The translations under genes were made by a program, and so were the position numbers. Shown here piece after piece: positions 17,166-26,546 of a DNA stretch of 64,000 bases (position 1 is the first letter of the stretch; the number at the start of each line of letters is the position of its first letter). The stretch comes from Phocicoccus pinnipedialis. Lineage in GTDB: Bacteria > Bacillota > Bacilli > Staphylococcales > Salinicoccaceae. The notes under the pieces were generated by a model that was not told where the DNA came from, did no database searches, and saw only the letters and a program-made list of their open reading frames with translations. The stretch covers positions 124,001 through 188,000 of the forward strand of contig NZ_CAJEWB010000004.1 of NCBI RefSeq assembly GCF_903994035.1, in the 5' to 3' direction.

Positions 17166-18287
17166 ATGAGTCAACGTGTAGATTTTTTATTTCTAAATGA
17201 GCAAGATATGATTGATGCAGGTGTAATGAACACTACGCAATGTATTAACAAGATGGAAGAAGTATTTAAGTTACTTTCAGACAAAGATTATCGCATGGGT
17301 GGAAAACTCGGCAACTCTCACGGTATGGTTGTAAACTTTCCAGACGTACCAGAACATGAAAATATGCCAAAAAATGGTCCGGACAGACGCTTTTGTGCAA
17401 TGCCGGCTTACTTAGGTGGGAAATACAGAGTAGCAGGATGTAAATGGTATGGATCCAATATTGAAAATAAAGAAAAAGGATTACCACGTTCAATTTTGAT
17501 GATGACTTTAAATGATGCGGATACAGGCGCACCTTTAGCGTACATGTCAGCAAACTTACTTAGTGCATGGAGAACTGGAGCAATACCAGGTGTTGGTGTA
17601 AGATACTTAGCAAAAAAAGACGCAAAAGTAGTTTCTACTATTGGAGCTGGAGCAATTGGAACGTCAAGTCTCTTCGCGATATTAGACGAACTAAAAACAG
17701 TAGAAGTGGTTAAGATATATGATGTATATCAAAAATCATCAGAAGTATTAAAAGAAAAAATAGAATCTGAATTTAAACATGTAGATGTTCAAATTGTTAA
17801 CAGTGAACAAGAATTAGTAGAAGGTTCTGATGTTATTTCAATCGCAACTGCTGGTAACGTGAGTCCTGAAATTAAGAGTGAGTGGATAAAAAAGAGTGCA
17901 TTATTTGTTACTTCGGGCAGTGCAACATTTGATCCTGATTTTGCAGTAAAAAACATCCAATTTGTTGTAGATAATTGGCAAATGTATGAAGAAGTAAAAT
18001 ATGAAGATGAATACCCATATAACAATAAAGAGATGGGTGTAGTCGGTCGATTACTCTTAGATTGGATACATGAAGAAAAAATGACAACTGAACATATTAA
18101 AGAAATAGGTGATATTATTAACAAAAAAGTGAACGCTCGAGAAAACGAAGATGATATCGTCGTATTTGCTCTTGGTGGACAGCCTGTGTATGACGTTGCA
18201 TGGGCATACACAGTCTATCAAAATGCTCTCGAGAATAATATTGGCACTAAGTTAAATCTTTGGGATGTTGCGTATCAAGTACGTTAA
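17166..18287 (+). CDS. Ornithine cyclodeaminase/mu-crystallin family dehydrogenase
   Basis: This 373-residue protein has a Rossmann fold with TIGAGAIGTSSLFAI (nucleotide-binding glycine motif) near residue 160 and the family block SANLLSAWRTGAIPGVGVRYLAKKD just before it. Members include ornithine cyclodeaminase, alanine dehydrogenase AlaDH-like and imine reductases. This longer variant with an N-terminal GKLGNSHGMVVNFPD stretch resembles proteins often annotated as tyramine oxidase subunit B, a name I would not rely on. The start is ATG 17166, with AAGGG 8 nt upstream. It is divergent from the RpiR regulator, which probably controls it. Confidence 0.8.
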   Translation: MSQRVDFLFLNEQDMIDAGVMNTTQCINKMEEVFKLLSDKDYRMGGKLGNSHGMVVNFPDVPEHENMPKNGPDRRFCAMPAYLGGKYRVAGCKWYGSNIENKEKGLPRSILMMTLNDADTGAPLAYMSANLLSAWRTGAIPGVGVRYLAKKDAKVVSTIGAGAIGTSSLFAILDELKTVEVVKIYDVYQKSSEVLKEKIESEFKHVDVQIVNSEQELVEGSDVISIATAGNVSPEIKSEWIKKSALFVTSGSATFDPDFAVKNIQFVVDNWQMYEEVKYEDEYPYNNKEMGVVGRLLLDWIHEEKMTTEHIKEIGDIINKKVNARENEDDIVVFALGGQPVYDVAWAYTVYQNALENNIGTKLNLWDVAYQVR

Positions 18288-18296
18288 ATTTTAAAA

Positions 18297-18340
18297 TAAA
18301 AACCCCCTCTACTTGAATTGTTTCGAGTAGAGGGGGTTGT
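18297..18340 (-). terminator. Strong terminator for the Crp/Fnr operon (minus strand)
   Basis: A 13-bp perfect stem (AACCCCCTCTACT / AGTAGAGGGGGTT) has its T-rich exit (TTTATTTT) on the minus-strand side. It ends the leftward metal operon. The plus-strand side lacks a T-run. Confidence 0.8.
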
Positions 18341-18391
18341 GTATTCAATGTCATAAAATTTCAATCGATACAGACCAGATTTCAAGAATGT

Positions 18392-19024
18392 TTACAGTAC
18401 TCTATATTTCCTGTGTGTCATTTTTTCTAGCACACCTTCTGCTTCTAGTCTCGTGAAGGTACGGTTGAGTGTTTCTGGTTGCATGCTCAAAAGAGACGCC
18501 AAATTCTTCTTCGTCATCGATAGCTCGATGATGTCGTTGTTTTTTTCTTTATCTATATAATCCATCAAGCGGTCGCGTGCACTTAGCGTCGCAGCGCCCA
18601 TCGTCTGTGCTTCTGACTCATTCAATCTTTCTGCGAAACTTTCTATTATCTTTAACCCAATCTTAGGGTAGCGATTGATGAGATCTTGTATATCCTCTTT
18701 TTGGATTGTACACACACGTGCATCTTTCGTCACTTCCGCGTAGTTCGCATACTTCCCAGTTGAACCGAATAACGCGTATTCTCCAGTGAAGTCACCATTT
18801 CTTAAAATGCGTAACAGCTGCTCGTCGCCATCGTCACTCATACGATAGACACGGACTTCTCCGCTATGGACAACATATAACGTGTCTCTCATTTCTTCAG
18901 CCATGTACAAATAATCGCCTGCATTAAACTTTCGGTGATTCACGGTACTATGCACTTCTTTTAATTGTTCATTATTTAACTCAGAAAAAATGGGGACTTG
19001 GCTTACGCACATTGGTTTACTCAT
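18392..19024 (-). CDS. Crp/Fnr-family transcriptional regulator, FLP-like
   Basis: This 210-residue protein starts at ATG 19024, with AAGGTG upstream. It has an N-terminal cyclic-nucleotide-binding-like beta barrel (residues 10-120, with GDYLYMAEEMRDTLYVVHSGEV and GDFTGEYALF). A winged HTH follows (MTKKNLASLLSMQPETLNRTFTRLE). There is no Fe-S cysteine cluster. Only two cysteines exist, at residues 6 and 105, a spacing close to that of the disulfide-switch FLP protein of Lactobacillus casei. It is the last gene of the HMA-ATPase operon, suggesting redox or metal-linked control. Confidence 0.82.
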   Translation of the reverse strand: MSKPMCVSQVPIFSELNNEQLKEVHSTVNHRKFNAGDYLYMAEEMRDTLYVVHSGEVRVYRMSDDGDEQLLRILRNGDFTGEYALFGSTGKYANYAEVTKDARVCTIQKEDIQDLINRYPKIGLKIIESFAERLNESEAQTMGAATLSARDRLMDYIDKEKNNDIIELSMTKKNLASLLSMQPETLNRTFTRLEAEGVLEKMTHRKYRVL

Positions 19025-19078
19025 TTTTATCACCTTAAACTGATTGTAAGTCTATTATAGCCTATATTTGTACGATAC

Positions 19079-20977
19079 CTAAACGAAAGAGTCTTCTTTA
19101 AATTCAACATTTTTATGAACGTTTTCACGATCGTTATAGCGCATGAGTCTCATTGCGTTCAAGATTACTACCAATATAGACAGTTCGTGAATGAGCATTC
19201 CGCTCGCCAAGTGAATATACCCGTAGATTACTCCAAAAAGTAGTAGTACTACTGTGAGTAGAGCAACCGCTGTATTTTGAATCATGATGTTAAACGTCTG
19301 CTTTGACAATGCGAATCCGTATGCTACATTTCTGAGTCTTTCACCCATCAGTACAACATCCGCTGTCTCCATTGCAATATCTGTTCCTTTATGACCAATT
19401 GCAAGTCCTACGTTACTCATCGCCAGTGCTGGAGCGTCGTTAATTCCGTCTCCAACCATCAGCGTACGGTTAGTCTTCTGTTCATTTTCAATGTAGTTAA
19501 GTTTATCTTCAGGCAAGAGTTCTGCATGGAACTCGTCAATACCTAAAATTTCTGATACCTTTTCTGCTGCGAAGTAGTTATCTCCAGTTAGCATTACGAT
19601 TTTCTCAACTCCTTGATTTCTCAAGTAGTCAATCGTTGCTTTCGCATCACTCTTGATTTTATCCATGATTGATATGAGTCCTACGATTTCGGAATCTTTA
19701 GAGATAAACATTACAGTCTGTCCAAGTTTTTGTTCATTCTCGTATAGTTCAAGAGTATCGTTTGTTATCGGAACGTTGTTCTCAGTCATTAGACGTTCGT
19801 TTCCGATTAGATACTTCATGTCATCAATAACTCCAGATACACCGCGAGCCTTAATTGCTGTCATATCAACAACTGGAATGTTGATGTCAAGTCCGCGTTT
19901 TACTGCTTCTTCAATAATCGTACGGCCTAAGTGGTGTTCTGATACGCGCTCAACAGCAGCTACTTCTTTAAGTAACTGTTCTTCTTTTATATCTGTTAAC
20001 GAGTGAATACGCGTTACACTTGGTTTTCCTTCAGTAAGTGTGCCTGTCTTATCGAAAATAACTGTTTTAACTTTCGCAAACTGGTCGATTATCGCTCCAC
20101 CTTTAATAAGGACGCTTTTTTTCGACGCGTTACCGAGCCCCGCAACATAGGCTACTGGTGCTCCGATAATTAGAGCTCCGGGACATGCGATTACTAAGAA
20201 TGTGATTGCTAAGTGAACATTTTTCGTGATGAAGTAAACAAGAATTGATAACACCACGACTGATGGAGTGTAGTACTGGGCAAATTTGTTCAAGAATTTC
20301 TCGGTTTTACTCTTCGAACTTGTCGCGTCTTCTACGAGTTCAATAATTTTACTGAACGTCGAGTCTGCACCGATTTTTGTCGCCTCGATTTCTAAATAAC
20401 CATTCTCAATAATTGTTCCACTAAATACTTCATCGTCTTTCATTTTATGTCTTGTGACAGATTCACCTGTGATCGCTGCTTCATTCATCTGTGCCGAACC
20501 GTTCACAACAATGCCGTCTACCGGAACTTGTGATCCAGGACGAACGATTAGGTGATCACCAATCTCAACATCGTCGACATCGATTTCTACTTCTTCACCG
20601 TTAATTAACTTATACGCAACCATTGGCTCCATTTCGAGTAGCGACTGAATCGACTGGCTTGTCTTCTCGAGTGTACGTTTTTCTAAGTATGCACCGAATA
20701 AGAACAGGAATGATACAACCGCAGCTTCTGTGTACTCTTGAATTAAGAGTGCCGCGATTACTGCTATGGAAATCAGAAGCTCAATACTGAAACTCTTCAC
20801 CATCAATGCGTTAAAAGCACGGACTAAAATCGGTCCAATTGCTACGATTGTCGCAACTATAAATGTTATATTACGAATGTTTGTAAATCCTAAAAATAAA
20901 AACAAGAGTCCAATTACGATCAAGATACCTGAAGCAACCATCATCTTATTTAAATGTTTGTTCATAAATAATGTCAT
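19079..20977 (-). CDS. Heavy-metal P1B-type ATPase with CPG motif
   Basis: This 632-residue cation pump has an E1-E2 ATPase actuator loop with TGES (residues 170-173), DKTGT (309-313), a hinge [10 protein letters not shown] and several helices. The membrane metal-site motif is CPG (265-267) instead of the usual CPC or SPC, and the nucleotide-domain motif is SEHHLG (346-351) instead of SEHPLA. There is no N-terminal HMA domain; a separate HMA protein is encoded just upstream. The substrate is unknown (Zn, Cd, Pb or Co are possible) and should be exported. A CsoR-like dyad (20993-21013) sits just before the AAGGATG ribosome site. Confidence 0.87.
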   Translation of the reverse strand: MTLFMNKHLNKMMVASGILIVIGLLFLFLGFTNIRNITFIVATIVAIGPILVRAFNALMVKSFSIELLISIAVIAALLIQEYTEAAVVSFLFLFGAYLEKRTLEKTSQSIQSLLEMEPMVAYKLINGEEVEIDVDDVEIGDHLIVRPGSQVPVDGIVVNGSAQMNEAAITGESVTRHKMKDDEVFSGTIIENGYLEIEATKIGADSTFSKIIELVEDATSSKSKTEKFLNKFAQYYTPSVVVLSILVYFITKNVHLAITFLVIACPGALIIGAPVAYVAGLGNASKKSVLIKGGAIIDQFAKVKTVIFDKTGTLTEGKPSVTRIHSLTDIKEEQLLKEVAAVERVSEHHLGRTIIEEAVKRGLDINIPVVDMTAIKARGVSGVIDDMKYLIGNERLMTENNVPITNDTLELYENEQKLGQTVMFISKDSEIVGLISIMDKIKSDAKATIDYLRNQGVEKIVMLTGDNYFAAEKVSEILGIDEFHAELLPEDKLNYIENEQKTNRTLMVGDGINDAPALAMSNVGLAIGHKGTDIAMETADVVLMGERLRNVAYGFALSKQTFNIMIQNTAVALLTVVLLLFGVIYGYIHLASGMLIHELSILVVILNAMRLMRYNDRENVHKNVEFKEDSFV

Positions 20978-20992
20978 TTGTTTACATCCTTT

Positions 20993-21013
20993 CTATACCA
21001 TATGGGGGTATAG
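20993..21013. promoter_or_regulatory. CsoR-like operator before the CPG ATPase gene
   Basis: A perfect 7-bp dyad (CTATACC, 7 nt, GGTATAG) has a G-rich centre, the form of CsoR-family sites. It lies between the HMA gene and the ATPase gene, 16 bp before the ATPase start. It resembles the dyad in front of csoR in arms and centre. Confidence 0.6.
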
Positions 21014-21049
21014 TTTTTTAAAAAAATAATAGCCATAATGGCTATTATT

Positions 21050-21271
21050 TTATGCTGTTGTACGAACGGACTTAACAGGGTAACCTAGTTTTTCAACGCG
21101 TTCTTTAAGCTCGTCTGCCGTAACTTGATCAGAGTGGTTGATTTTAACGCGGCTCACGTTAAAGTTCACATCTACTGTGTCTACACCTTCGATTGATTTC
21201 AGTCCTGTTTCAATCTTCTTAATGCAACTTGGGCAAGTTAATGTGTCTGTTGTAAGTTGTGTTCTAATCAT
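21050..21271 (-). CDS. HMA-domain metallochaperone with CPSC motif
   Basis: This 73-residue single heavy-metal-associated domain has LTCPSCIKKIETGL near residues 11-24, carrying the metal-binding Cys pair as CxxC. The remaining betaalpha pattern (VDTVDVNFNVSRVKI, LKERVEKLGYPV) fits the CopZ-type ferredoxin fold. The start is ATG 21271 with AAAGGAG upstream. It is the first gene of the leftward operon and probably delivers metal to the downstream CPG ATPase, which lacks its own HMA domain. It differs clearly from CopZ, which is encoded separately at 24140. Confidence 0.82.
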   Translation of the reverse strand: MIRTQLTTDTLTCPSCIKKIETGLKSIEGVDTVDVNFNVSRVKINHSDQVTADELKERVEKLGYPVKSVRTTA

Positions 21272-21370
21272 AATTTTATCTCCTTTGTTTAGCTCTTTCG
21301 CTATCTTCACTTATTATGTTACAGCACATTTCTTATATATAAATTGACCTATGTCAATAAAAACAACTAT

Positions 21371-21397
21371 TTGACAAATACCTATGGGGGGTATACT
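21371..21397 (+). promoter_or_regulatory. csoR promoter with CsoR-type operator
   Basis: TTGACA at 21371-21376 is followed 15 bp later by TATACT at 21392-21397. The spacer contains the dyad ATACC-N7-GGTAT (21378-21394) with a run of six G, the typical CsoR operator form. Binding here would block RNA polymerase directly; CsoR is known to release DNA when loaded with Cu(I). Confidence 0.75.
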
Positions 21398-21427
21398 CTT
21401 AAATTAAGAGTTAGGAGGAAATGTGTT

Positions 21428-21721
21428 ATGACGGAAGAGAAATTAACCATTCGTCCAGATGAAGAAAAGACTAGGTTACTGAATCGTTTGAAGCGTATTG
21501 AAGGACAGGTACGCGGTATTCAAAAAATGATTGAGGAAGATAGATATTGTGTAGATATTCTCGTACAGATTAGTGCGATTGAGTCTGCGCTTCATAATGT
21601 AGGTCTTGGAATAACAGAGCAACATTTGAAACACTGCGTATCTGACGCGGTGAAGAGTGGAGACGGTGAAGCTTCCATTACCGAACTGATGGACGTATTA
21701 AAACAATTTTCGAAAAGGTAG
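21428..21721 (+). CDS. csoR: Copper-sensing repressor CsoR
   Basis: This is a 97-residue all-alpha CsoR/RcnR family repressor. The Cu(I) ligand set is visible as Cys (RYCVDILVQ), His and Cys (HLKHCVSDA), and the N-terminal LLNRLKRIEGQVRGI helix is the DNA-contact block. The ATG at 21428 has AGGAGG at 21413-21418; a longer in-frame extension upstream runs over the promoter and is rejected. It is first in the csoR-copA-copZ operon and represses it in the absence of excess copper. Confidence 0.93.
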   Translation: MTEEKLTIRPDEEKTRLLNRLKRIEGQVRGIQKMIEEDRYCVDILVQISAIESALHNVGLGITEQHLKHCVSDAVKSGDGEASITELMDVLKQFSKR

Positions 21722-24106
21722 GTGAGGTACTTGAATAATAAAAAAGAAACATTAAATATTACGGGTATGACATGTGCGGCCTGCTCAACCCGTGTAGAAA
21801 AAGTTCTGAATCGTATGGATGGGGTTGAGGCGAAAGTCAACCTCGCAACAGAAAAAGCATCAATCGAATATGATTTGGATAAAGTATCATTAGAAGAAAT
21901 TGAACACAAGATTAATGACATCGGTTATGATGTAGAAAAAACAGATGCAGAGTTTGACGTCACAGGCATGACGTGTGCTGCGTGTTCATCACGTATCGAG
22001 AAAGTGTTGAACAGGTTTGATGGTGTGGAGACGGCATCCGTTAACCTCACTACTGAAAAAGCGACAGTGTCATACAACCCAAACACAGTTTCTACACAAG
22101 AAATCATCAAGAAGATAAGAGACATTGGTTATGACGCGACTGTTGCAGGAGACGGTGAAGAAAAAGCAGACCGTAAAGATAAAGAACTAAACACTCTTAA
22201 GTGGAAAGTAATTATCGGTGCGATTCTATCAGGACCACTGGTCGTAACGATGCTTGACCATTTATTCGGAATGAATTTACCTAGCATTTTCATGAATCCA
22301 TGGTTCCAGATTCTCTTCGCTACACCCGTACAATTCATCCTCGGCTGGCAGTTCTATAGGGGTGCGTATAAGAACCTAAAATCGTTTAACGCAAATATGG
22401 ACGTGCTTGTTGCGATGGGTACTTCGGCAGCATATTTCTACAGTCTATACGAAACGTATCGCTGGATGACAGGCGCTACAACAGATCCACATCTTTACTT
22501 CGAAGCATCGGCAGTAATCGTAACGCTCATTCTATTCGGTAAATATTTAGAAGCGCGCGCGAAATCACAAACGTCGGGTGCAATCTCTAAACTTATGGAT
22601 ATGCAAGCACGTAATGCGCGTCTCATCCGAAATAATGAAGAGACTATGATTCCAATCGATGAAGTAAGGGTCGGAGATATACTCTTGGTTAAACCAGGTG
22701 AGAAATTCCCAGTAGATGGTACAATCGTTAAGGGAGCAACATCAGTCGACGAATCCATGCTGACAGGTGAATCGATTCCTGTACAGAAAAACATACATGA
22801 TGTTGTGATTGGTGCGACTGTTAACCAGAACGGTACAATCGAAATGGAAGTGACAAAAGTCGGAAAAGACACAGCACTTCAGGCGATTATTAAAGTTGTT
22901 GAAGATGCACAAGGTAAGAAAGCGCCAATTCAAAGAATGGCAGACATCATCTCAAGTTATTTTGTGCCGATTGTTATTGCGATTGCGATTGTGACTTTTT
23001 TAGTTTGGTACTTCTTTGTAGGTAAGGGTATTGAGCCAGCACTTGTTGCGGCGATTTCAGTACTCGTTATCGCATGTCCATGTGCACTCGGTCTCGCTAC
23101 ACCAACAAGTATCATGGTAGGCACTGGTAAAGGTGCTGAGAACGGAATTCTCTTTAAAGGTGGAGAACACCTTGAGAAGACGCATCAACTCGACACAATT
23201 ATTCTAGATAAAACAGGTACAATCACGCATGGCACTCCAGTTGTAACAGACTACACTGGAGACGATGATACTCTGAAACTACTTGCTAGTGCGGAGAACT
23301 ACTCTGAGCACCCACTAGCAAACGCAATCGTAGATTATTCAAAAGAACAGGGGCTTGATCTGCTAGAAGTAGAAGCCTTTAGTGCAATACCTGGTCACGG
23401 TATTGAGGCGAAAATCGAGGGTAAATTGGTTCTCGTTGGTACGCGTAAATTAATGATGGAGCGCGATGTGAACATGACGAGCATTAGTGATATGGAAGCA
23501 TATGAGTACGACGGTAAGACAGCGATGATTATCAGTGTTGATGGTGAGTATAAAGGTACGGTTGCGGTTCTAGATACTGTGAAAAAAACGGCTAAAGAAG
23601 CTATTGAAATGTTAAAAGAGCAAGGTTTAGAAGTTGTTATGCTTACGGGTGATAACAAGCGTACTGCAGAAGCGATTGCGCGTTCAGTTGGGATCGACAA
23701 CGTAATCGCGGAAGTGTTACCTGAACAGAAAGCGGAAGTAGTGAAGGCGTTTCAAGATAAAGGAAAGATTGTTGGAATGGTTGGAGATGGCATCAATGAT
23801 GCACCAGCACTTGCACTTGCTGACATTGGTATTGCTATTGGTACAGGCACTGAAGTAGCGATTGAGGCGGCTGACCTTACGATTTTAGGTGGGGAATTAA
23901 CACTCATTCCGCGTGCCATCAATTTATCTCATAAAACAATTCGCAATATTAAACAAAACTTATTCTGGGCATTTGCATATAACACAATCGGTATTCCGAT
24001 AGCAGCACTTGGTTTATTAGCGCCATGGGTAGCAGGAGCTGCAATGGCATTCAGCTCTGTGAGTGTTGTTACGAACTCACTCAGACTAAAACGTGTTAAG
24101 ATTTAA
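21722..24106 (+). CDS. copA: Copper-exporting P1B-1 ATPase CopA
   Basis: This 794-residue pump has two N-terminal HMA domains (GMTCAAC at about residues 15-21 and 82-88), the actuator LTGES, the membrane copper site CPC (452-454), DKTGT (496-500), the SEHPLA nucleotide motif and [12 protein letters not shown]. It pumps Cu(I) out of the cytosol. The first HMA is one residue shorter in its middle than the second. The GTG at 21722 follows the csoR stop directly; a TTG at 21731 with GGTGAGG before it is an alternative start. It is translationally close to csoR and followed by copZ. Confidence 0.94.
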   Translation: MRYLNNKKETLNITGMTCAACSTRVEKVLNRMDGVEAKVNLATEKASIEYDLDKVSLEEIEHKINDIGYDVEKTDAEFDVTGMTCAACSSRIEKVLNRFDGVETASVNLTTEKATVSYNPNTVSTQEIIKKIRDIGYDATVAGDGEEKADRKDKELNTLKWKVIIGAILSGPLVVTMLDHLFGMNLPSIFMNPWFQILFATPVQFILGWQFYRGAYKNLKSFNANMDVLVAMGTSAAYFYSLYETYRWMTGATTDPHLYFEASAVIVTLILFGKYLEARAKSQTSGAISKLMDMQARNARLIRNNEETMIPIDEVRVGDILLVKPGEKFPVDGTIVKGATSVDESMLTGESIPVQKNIHDVVIGATVNQNGTIEMEVTKVGKDTALQAIIKVVEDAQGKKAPIQRMADIISSYFVPIVIAIAIVTFLVWYFFVGKGIEPALVAAISVLVIACPCALGLATPTSIMVGTGKGAENGILFKGGEHLEKTHQLDTIILDKTGTITHGTPVVTDYTGDDDTLKLLASAENYSEHPLANAIVDYSKEQGLDLLEVEAFSAIPGHGIEAKIEGKLVLVGTRKLMMERDVNMTSISDMEAYEYDGKTAMIISVDGEYKGTVAVLDTVKKTAKEAIEMLKEQGLEVVMLTGDNKRTAEAIARSVGIDNVIAEVLPEQKAEVVKAFQDKGKIVGMVGDGINDAPALALADIGIAIGTGTEVAIEAADLTILGGELTLIPRAINLSHKTIRNIKQNLFWAFAYNTIGIPIAALGLLAPWVAGAAMAFSSVSVVTNSLRLKRVKI

Positions 24107-24139
24107 AATATAGATAAAAATAATTTTGGAGGTTATATC

Positions 24140-24346
24140 ATGGAACAGGTAATTAAAGTTGAAGGTATGACATGTGGACACTGTAAATCAGCGGTAGAAG
24201 GCGCTTTATCTAAATTAGATGGTGTCAAATCTGCTAATGTAGACTTAGAAAACAAAAATGTAACTGTTGATTTCGACGACAGCAAAGTATCTTTAGTGGA
24301 TATGGAAACTGCGATTGAAGATCAAGGTTACGATGTAGAAAAATAA
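24140..24346 (+). CDS. copZ: Copper chaperone CopZ
   Basis: This 68-residue HMA protein has GMTCGHCKSAVEGAL; the CGHC pair binds Cu(I) for handover to CopA. The size and the conserved late Tyr (DQGYDVEK) match the CopZ group. It lies 33 bp after copA with GGAGG upstream and is closed by a terminator. Confidence 0.93.
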   Translation: MEQVIKVEGMTCGHCKSAVEGALSKLDGVKSANVDLENKNVTVDFDDSKVSLVDMETAIEDQGYDVEK

Positions 24347-24362
24347 TTGAATTATAGTTTTG

Positions 24363-24396
24363 AAGCGGACATCCAATCAGGGTGTTCGCTTTTTTG
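24363..24396 (+). terminator. Terminator of the csoR-copAZ operon
   Basis: An imperfect 11-bp stem (AAGCGGACATC ... GGTGTTCGCTT) is followed by six T residues. Confidence 0.75.
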
Positions 24397-24457
24397 TGTT
24401 TACTTTTCAAACAATTTGGTAATATTAGTATATGGATTATGAATAGGGGGATATGAC

Positions 24458-25696
24458 TTGACCGTCGTTGTAATATTACTGCTCTTAGTCTCTTCATTCT
24501 TCTCCGGAAGTGAAACAGCACTGACTGCAACGAGCAGACTAAAGCTTCAAAGTGAAGTAAATCAGGGCAACAAAAAAGCTGAAAAATTACTTGAACTCAT
24601 ATCTAAGCCAAGCGAATTTATTACTACAATTTTAATTGGAAATAACATTTCCAATCTTGTGATGCCTGTACTTGTTACAACAATTGCGCTACAAAATGGT
24701 TTCAGCATTACATGGGCAACGGTAATTCTCACAATCACGATTATTATCTTTGGTGAGGTATTCCCTAAGTCGATTGCAGCAGCATTTCCTGAGCGCATCA
24801 GTATGCTCGTTATGCCAATTATCAATTTCTTGATCATTGTGTTTAAGCCAGTAACGGTTGTATTTAATATAGCGACTGATTTTATCACTAATAAATTATC
24901 TCACGGTGAAAAGCAACCATGGACGGTATCGAAGGACGAGCTTATTTCGATGATCGAAATAGCAGATGAAGAAGGGGCAATTGATCCGCATGAGTCACTT
25001 CGTGTACGTGGAATTTTAGATTTCACAAACTTGAATGTAAAAGACGTACTACAGACGCCACGTGTTGAGATGGAAGCGCTGAAATACGATTTAACATTTG
25101 ATGAAGTGAGTAAAATTGTAACCGAAGGAATGTACACGAGATATCCGGTTTACGAAGAGGACCTAGATGATATCGTTGGTGTATTTCATACAAAATATAT
25201 TTTAAAATGGGCACAAAATAAAGACGAGGAATTCTTAAAATATTGTGACACAACGCCACTTACGATTCGTGAGTTTCAAGGTGTTGAAGATGTTCTTCGT
25301 ATGATGACGAGACAGCGCCGACACATGGCAATTGTTTTAGACGAGTATGGTGGAACAGAAGGCATACTGACGCACGAAGATATTATTGAAACGTTGCTTG
25401 GATTTGAAATTGAAGATGAAATGGATGTTAAGTCTGAAGCAATCGTTAGATCGCTCAAAGAAAATAGAATTATCTGTGAAGGAAAAATTACACTACACAG
25501 ATTGAACGCTGTATTCCAAACAGAAATTCCTGAGGAAGAAGACACGTTATCCGGCTACCTGTATTTCATGTTTGATGAGATTCCAGATAAGGGCGATTCA
25601 ATCGAAGTTGATGGACTGAAATTCGAAGTGTTACAGATGGAAGAAAATATGATTCGCTTAGTGAAAATAACTAAGTTAAATACAAGAAGTGAGTGA
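24458..25696 (+). CDS. CNNM/CorC (HlyC) family membrane protein, MpfA-like
   Basis: This 412-residue protein has an N-terminal DUF21/CNNM domain with four helices (SSFFSGSETALTATSRLKLQ, IGNNISNLV), then a CBS pair (from LNVKDVLQTPRVEMEAL to MAIVLDEYGGTEGI), then a CorC_HlyC domain. CNNM proteins export or protect against Mg2+; MpfA of Staphylococcus aureus is such a protein. The start codon is TTG at 24458, with AGGGGG 7 nt upstream, because the nearby ATG frame stops at once. Its stop overlaps the upstream region of the phosphoesterase that follows. Confidence 0.88.
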   Translation: MTVVVILLLLVSSFFSGSETALTATSRLKLQSEVNQGNKKAEKLLELISKPSEFITTILIGNNISNLVMPVLVTTIALQNGFSITWATVILTITIIIFGEVFPKSIAAAFPERISMLVMPIINFLIIVFKPVTVVFNIATDFITNKLSHGEKQPWTVSKDELISMIEIADEEGAIDPHESLRVRGILDFTNLNVKDVLQTPRVEMEALKYDLTFDEVSKIVTEGMYTRYPVYEEDLDDIVGVFHTKYILKWAQNKDEEFLKYCDTTPLTIREFQGVEDVLRMMTRQRRHMAIVLDEYGGTEGILTHEDIIETLLGFEIEDEMDVKSEAIVRSLKENRIICEGKITLHRLNAVFQTEIPEEEDTLSGYLYFMFDEIPDKGDSIEVDGLKFEVLQMEENMIRLVKITKLNTRSE

Positions 25697-25700
25697 TAAT

Positions 25701-26546
25701 ATGAAGAAGAGAAGTGCAATTATCATTGGCTTCATCATCGCATTAATCAGATTCTTATGGGTGCAAGACAAGAGAATTGTCTCGAGCTTCCATACCTATA
25801 AATCAGAGCGCGTGCCATCATCTTTTGATGGATTTCGTATGACTCAAGTTTCGGATTTCCACAATATGTATATTGGTAAAGACTCTAAAATTTTACTCGA
25901 TAAGGTGAGTGAGACGCGTCCCGATGTCATTTTAGTAACGGGAGATGCGATTGATAGACGTACACCGAATGAACAGCGTGCGCTAAAGTTCCTACAAGAT
26001 TTAACAGACATCGCTCCGACGTATTATGTGACGGGTAACCACGAAGCTTACTATCGTAAGTTCGAAGACTTTTATATGAAGGTCATTATGACTGATGTGA
26101 TCAGCGTGTGTGATCGAGACGCATATGTGCACCGCGGTGATGACTATATTAAAATATCTGGAGTGCATGACGTTCGCGTGTTTGGTGACGATACGAATCC
26201 AAATCTGTACGTTCAATATGAAGATTATTTAGAAGAACGATTTTTTGAATTAGAAGATAAACTCACAATTCTCTTAGCACACCGTCCAGATTTAATTCAT
26301 ATGTACTCGACGTATGATGTGGATTTAATTTTTAGTGGTCACGCGCACGGTGGGCAATTCAGAGTACCATTTATCGGTGGTTTGTACGCTCCAGACCAAG
26401 GTATACTGCCCAAATACACAGAAGGTATGCACGAAATGAACGGTTCCAAAATGTATATATCTAGAGGGCTCGGCAATAGTAGGTTCCCATGGAGACTATT
26501 TAACCAGCCAGAACTCGTAGTCGTAGACTTGAAAAGAGAGGCATAG
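25701..26546 (+). CDS. Membrane-anchored metallophosphoesterase (YkuE/YaeI-like)
   Basis: This 281-residue protein has an N-terminal uncleaved membrane helix (KRSAIIIGFIIALIRFLWV). A calcineurin-like phosphoesterase domain follows with VSDFHN, GDAIDRR, GNHEAYY and GHAHGGQFR metal motifs. The arrangement matches YkuE/YaeI-type enzymes; in Bacillus YkuE acts at the cell wall on a possible UDP-diacylglycerol-like or cell-wall substrate, which I do not assert here. The ATG at 25701 is preferred to the GTG at 25689, which overlaps the preceding gene. It forms an operon with the CNNM gene. Confidence 0.83.
   Translation: MKKRSAIIIGFIIALIRFLWVQDKRIVSSFHTYKSERVPSSFDGFRMTQVSDFHNMYIGKDSKILLDKVSETRPDVILVTGDAIDRRTPNEQRALKFLQDLTDIAPTYYVTGNHEAYYRKFEDFYMKVIMTDVISVCDRDAYVHRGDDYIKISGVHDVRVFGDDTNPNLYVQYEDYLEERFFELEDKLTILLAHRPDLIHMYSTYDVDLIFSGHAHGGQFRVPFIGGLYAPDQGILPKYTEGMHEMNGSKMYISRGLGNSRFPWRLFNQPELVVVDLKREA

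Noticed and set aside
18297..18340. Terminator of the OCD-type gene on the plus strand
   Set aside because: The stem is strong, but the plus-strand exit is GTGTATTC without a T-run; the T-run lies on the minus side, so I assign it to the leftward operon.
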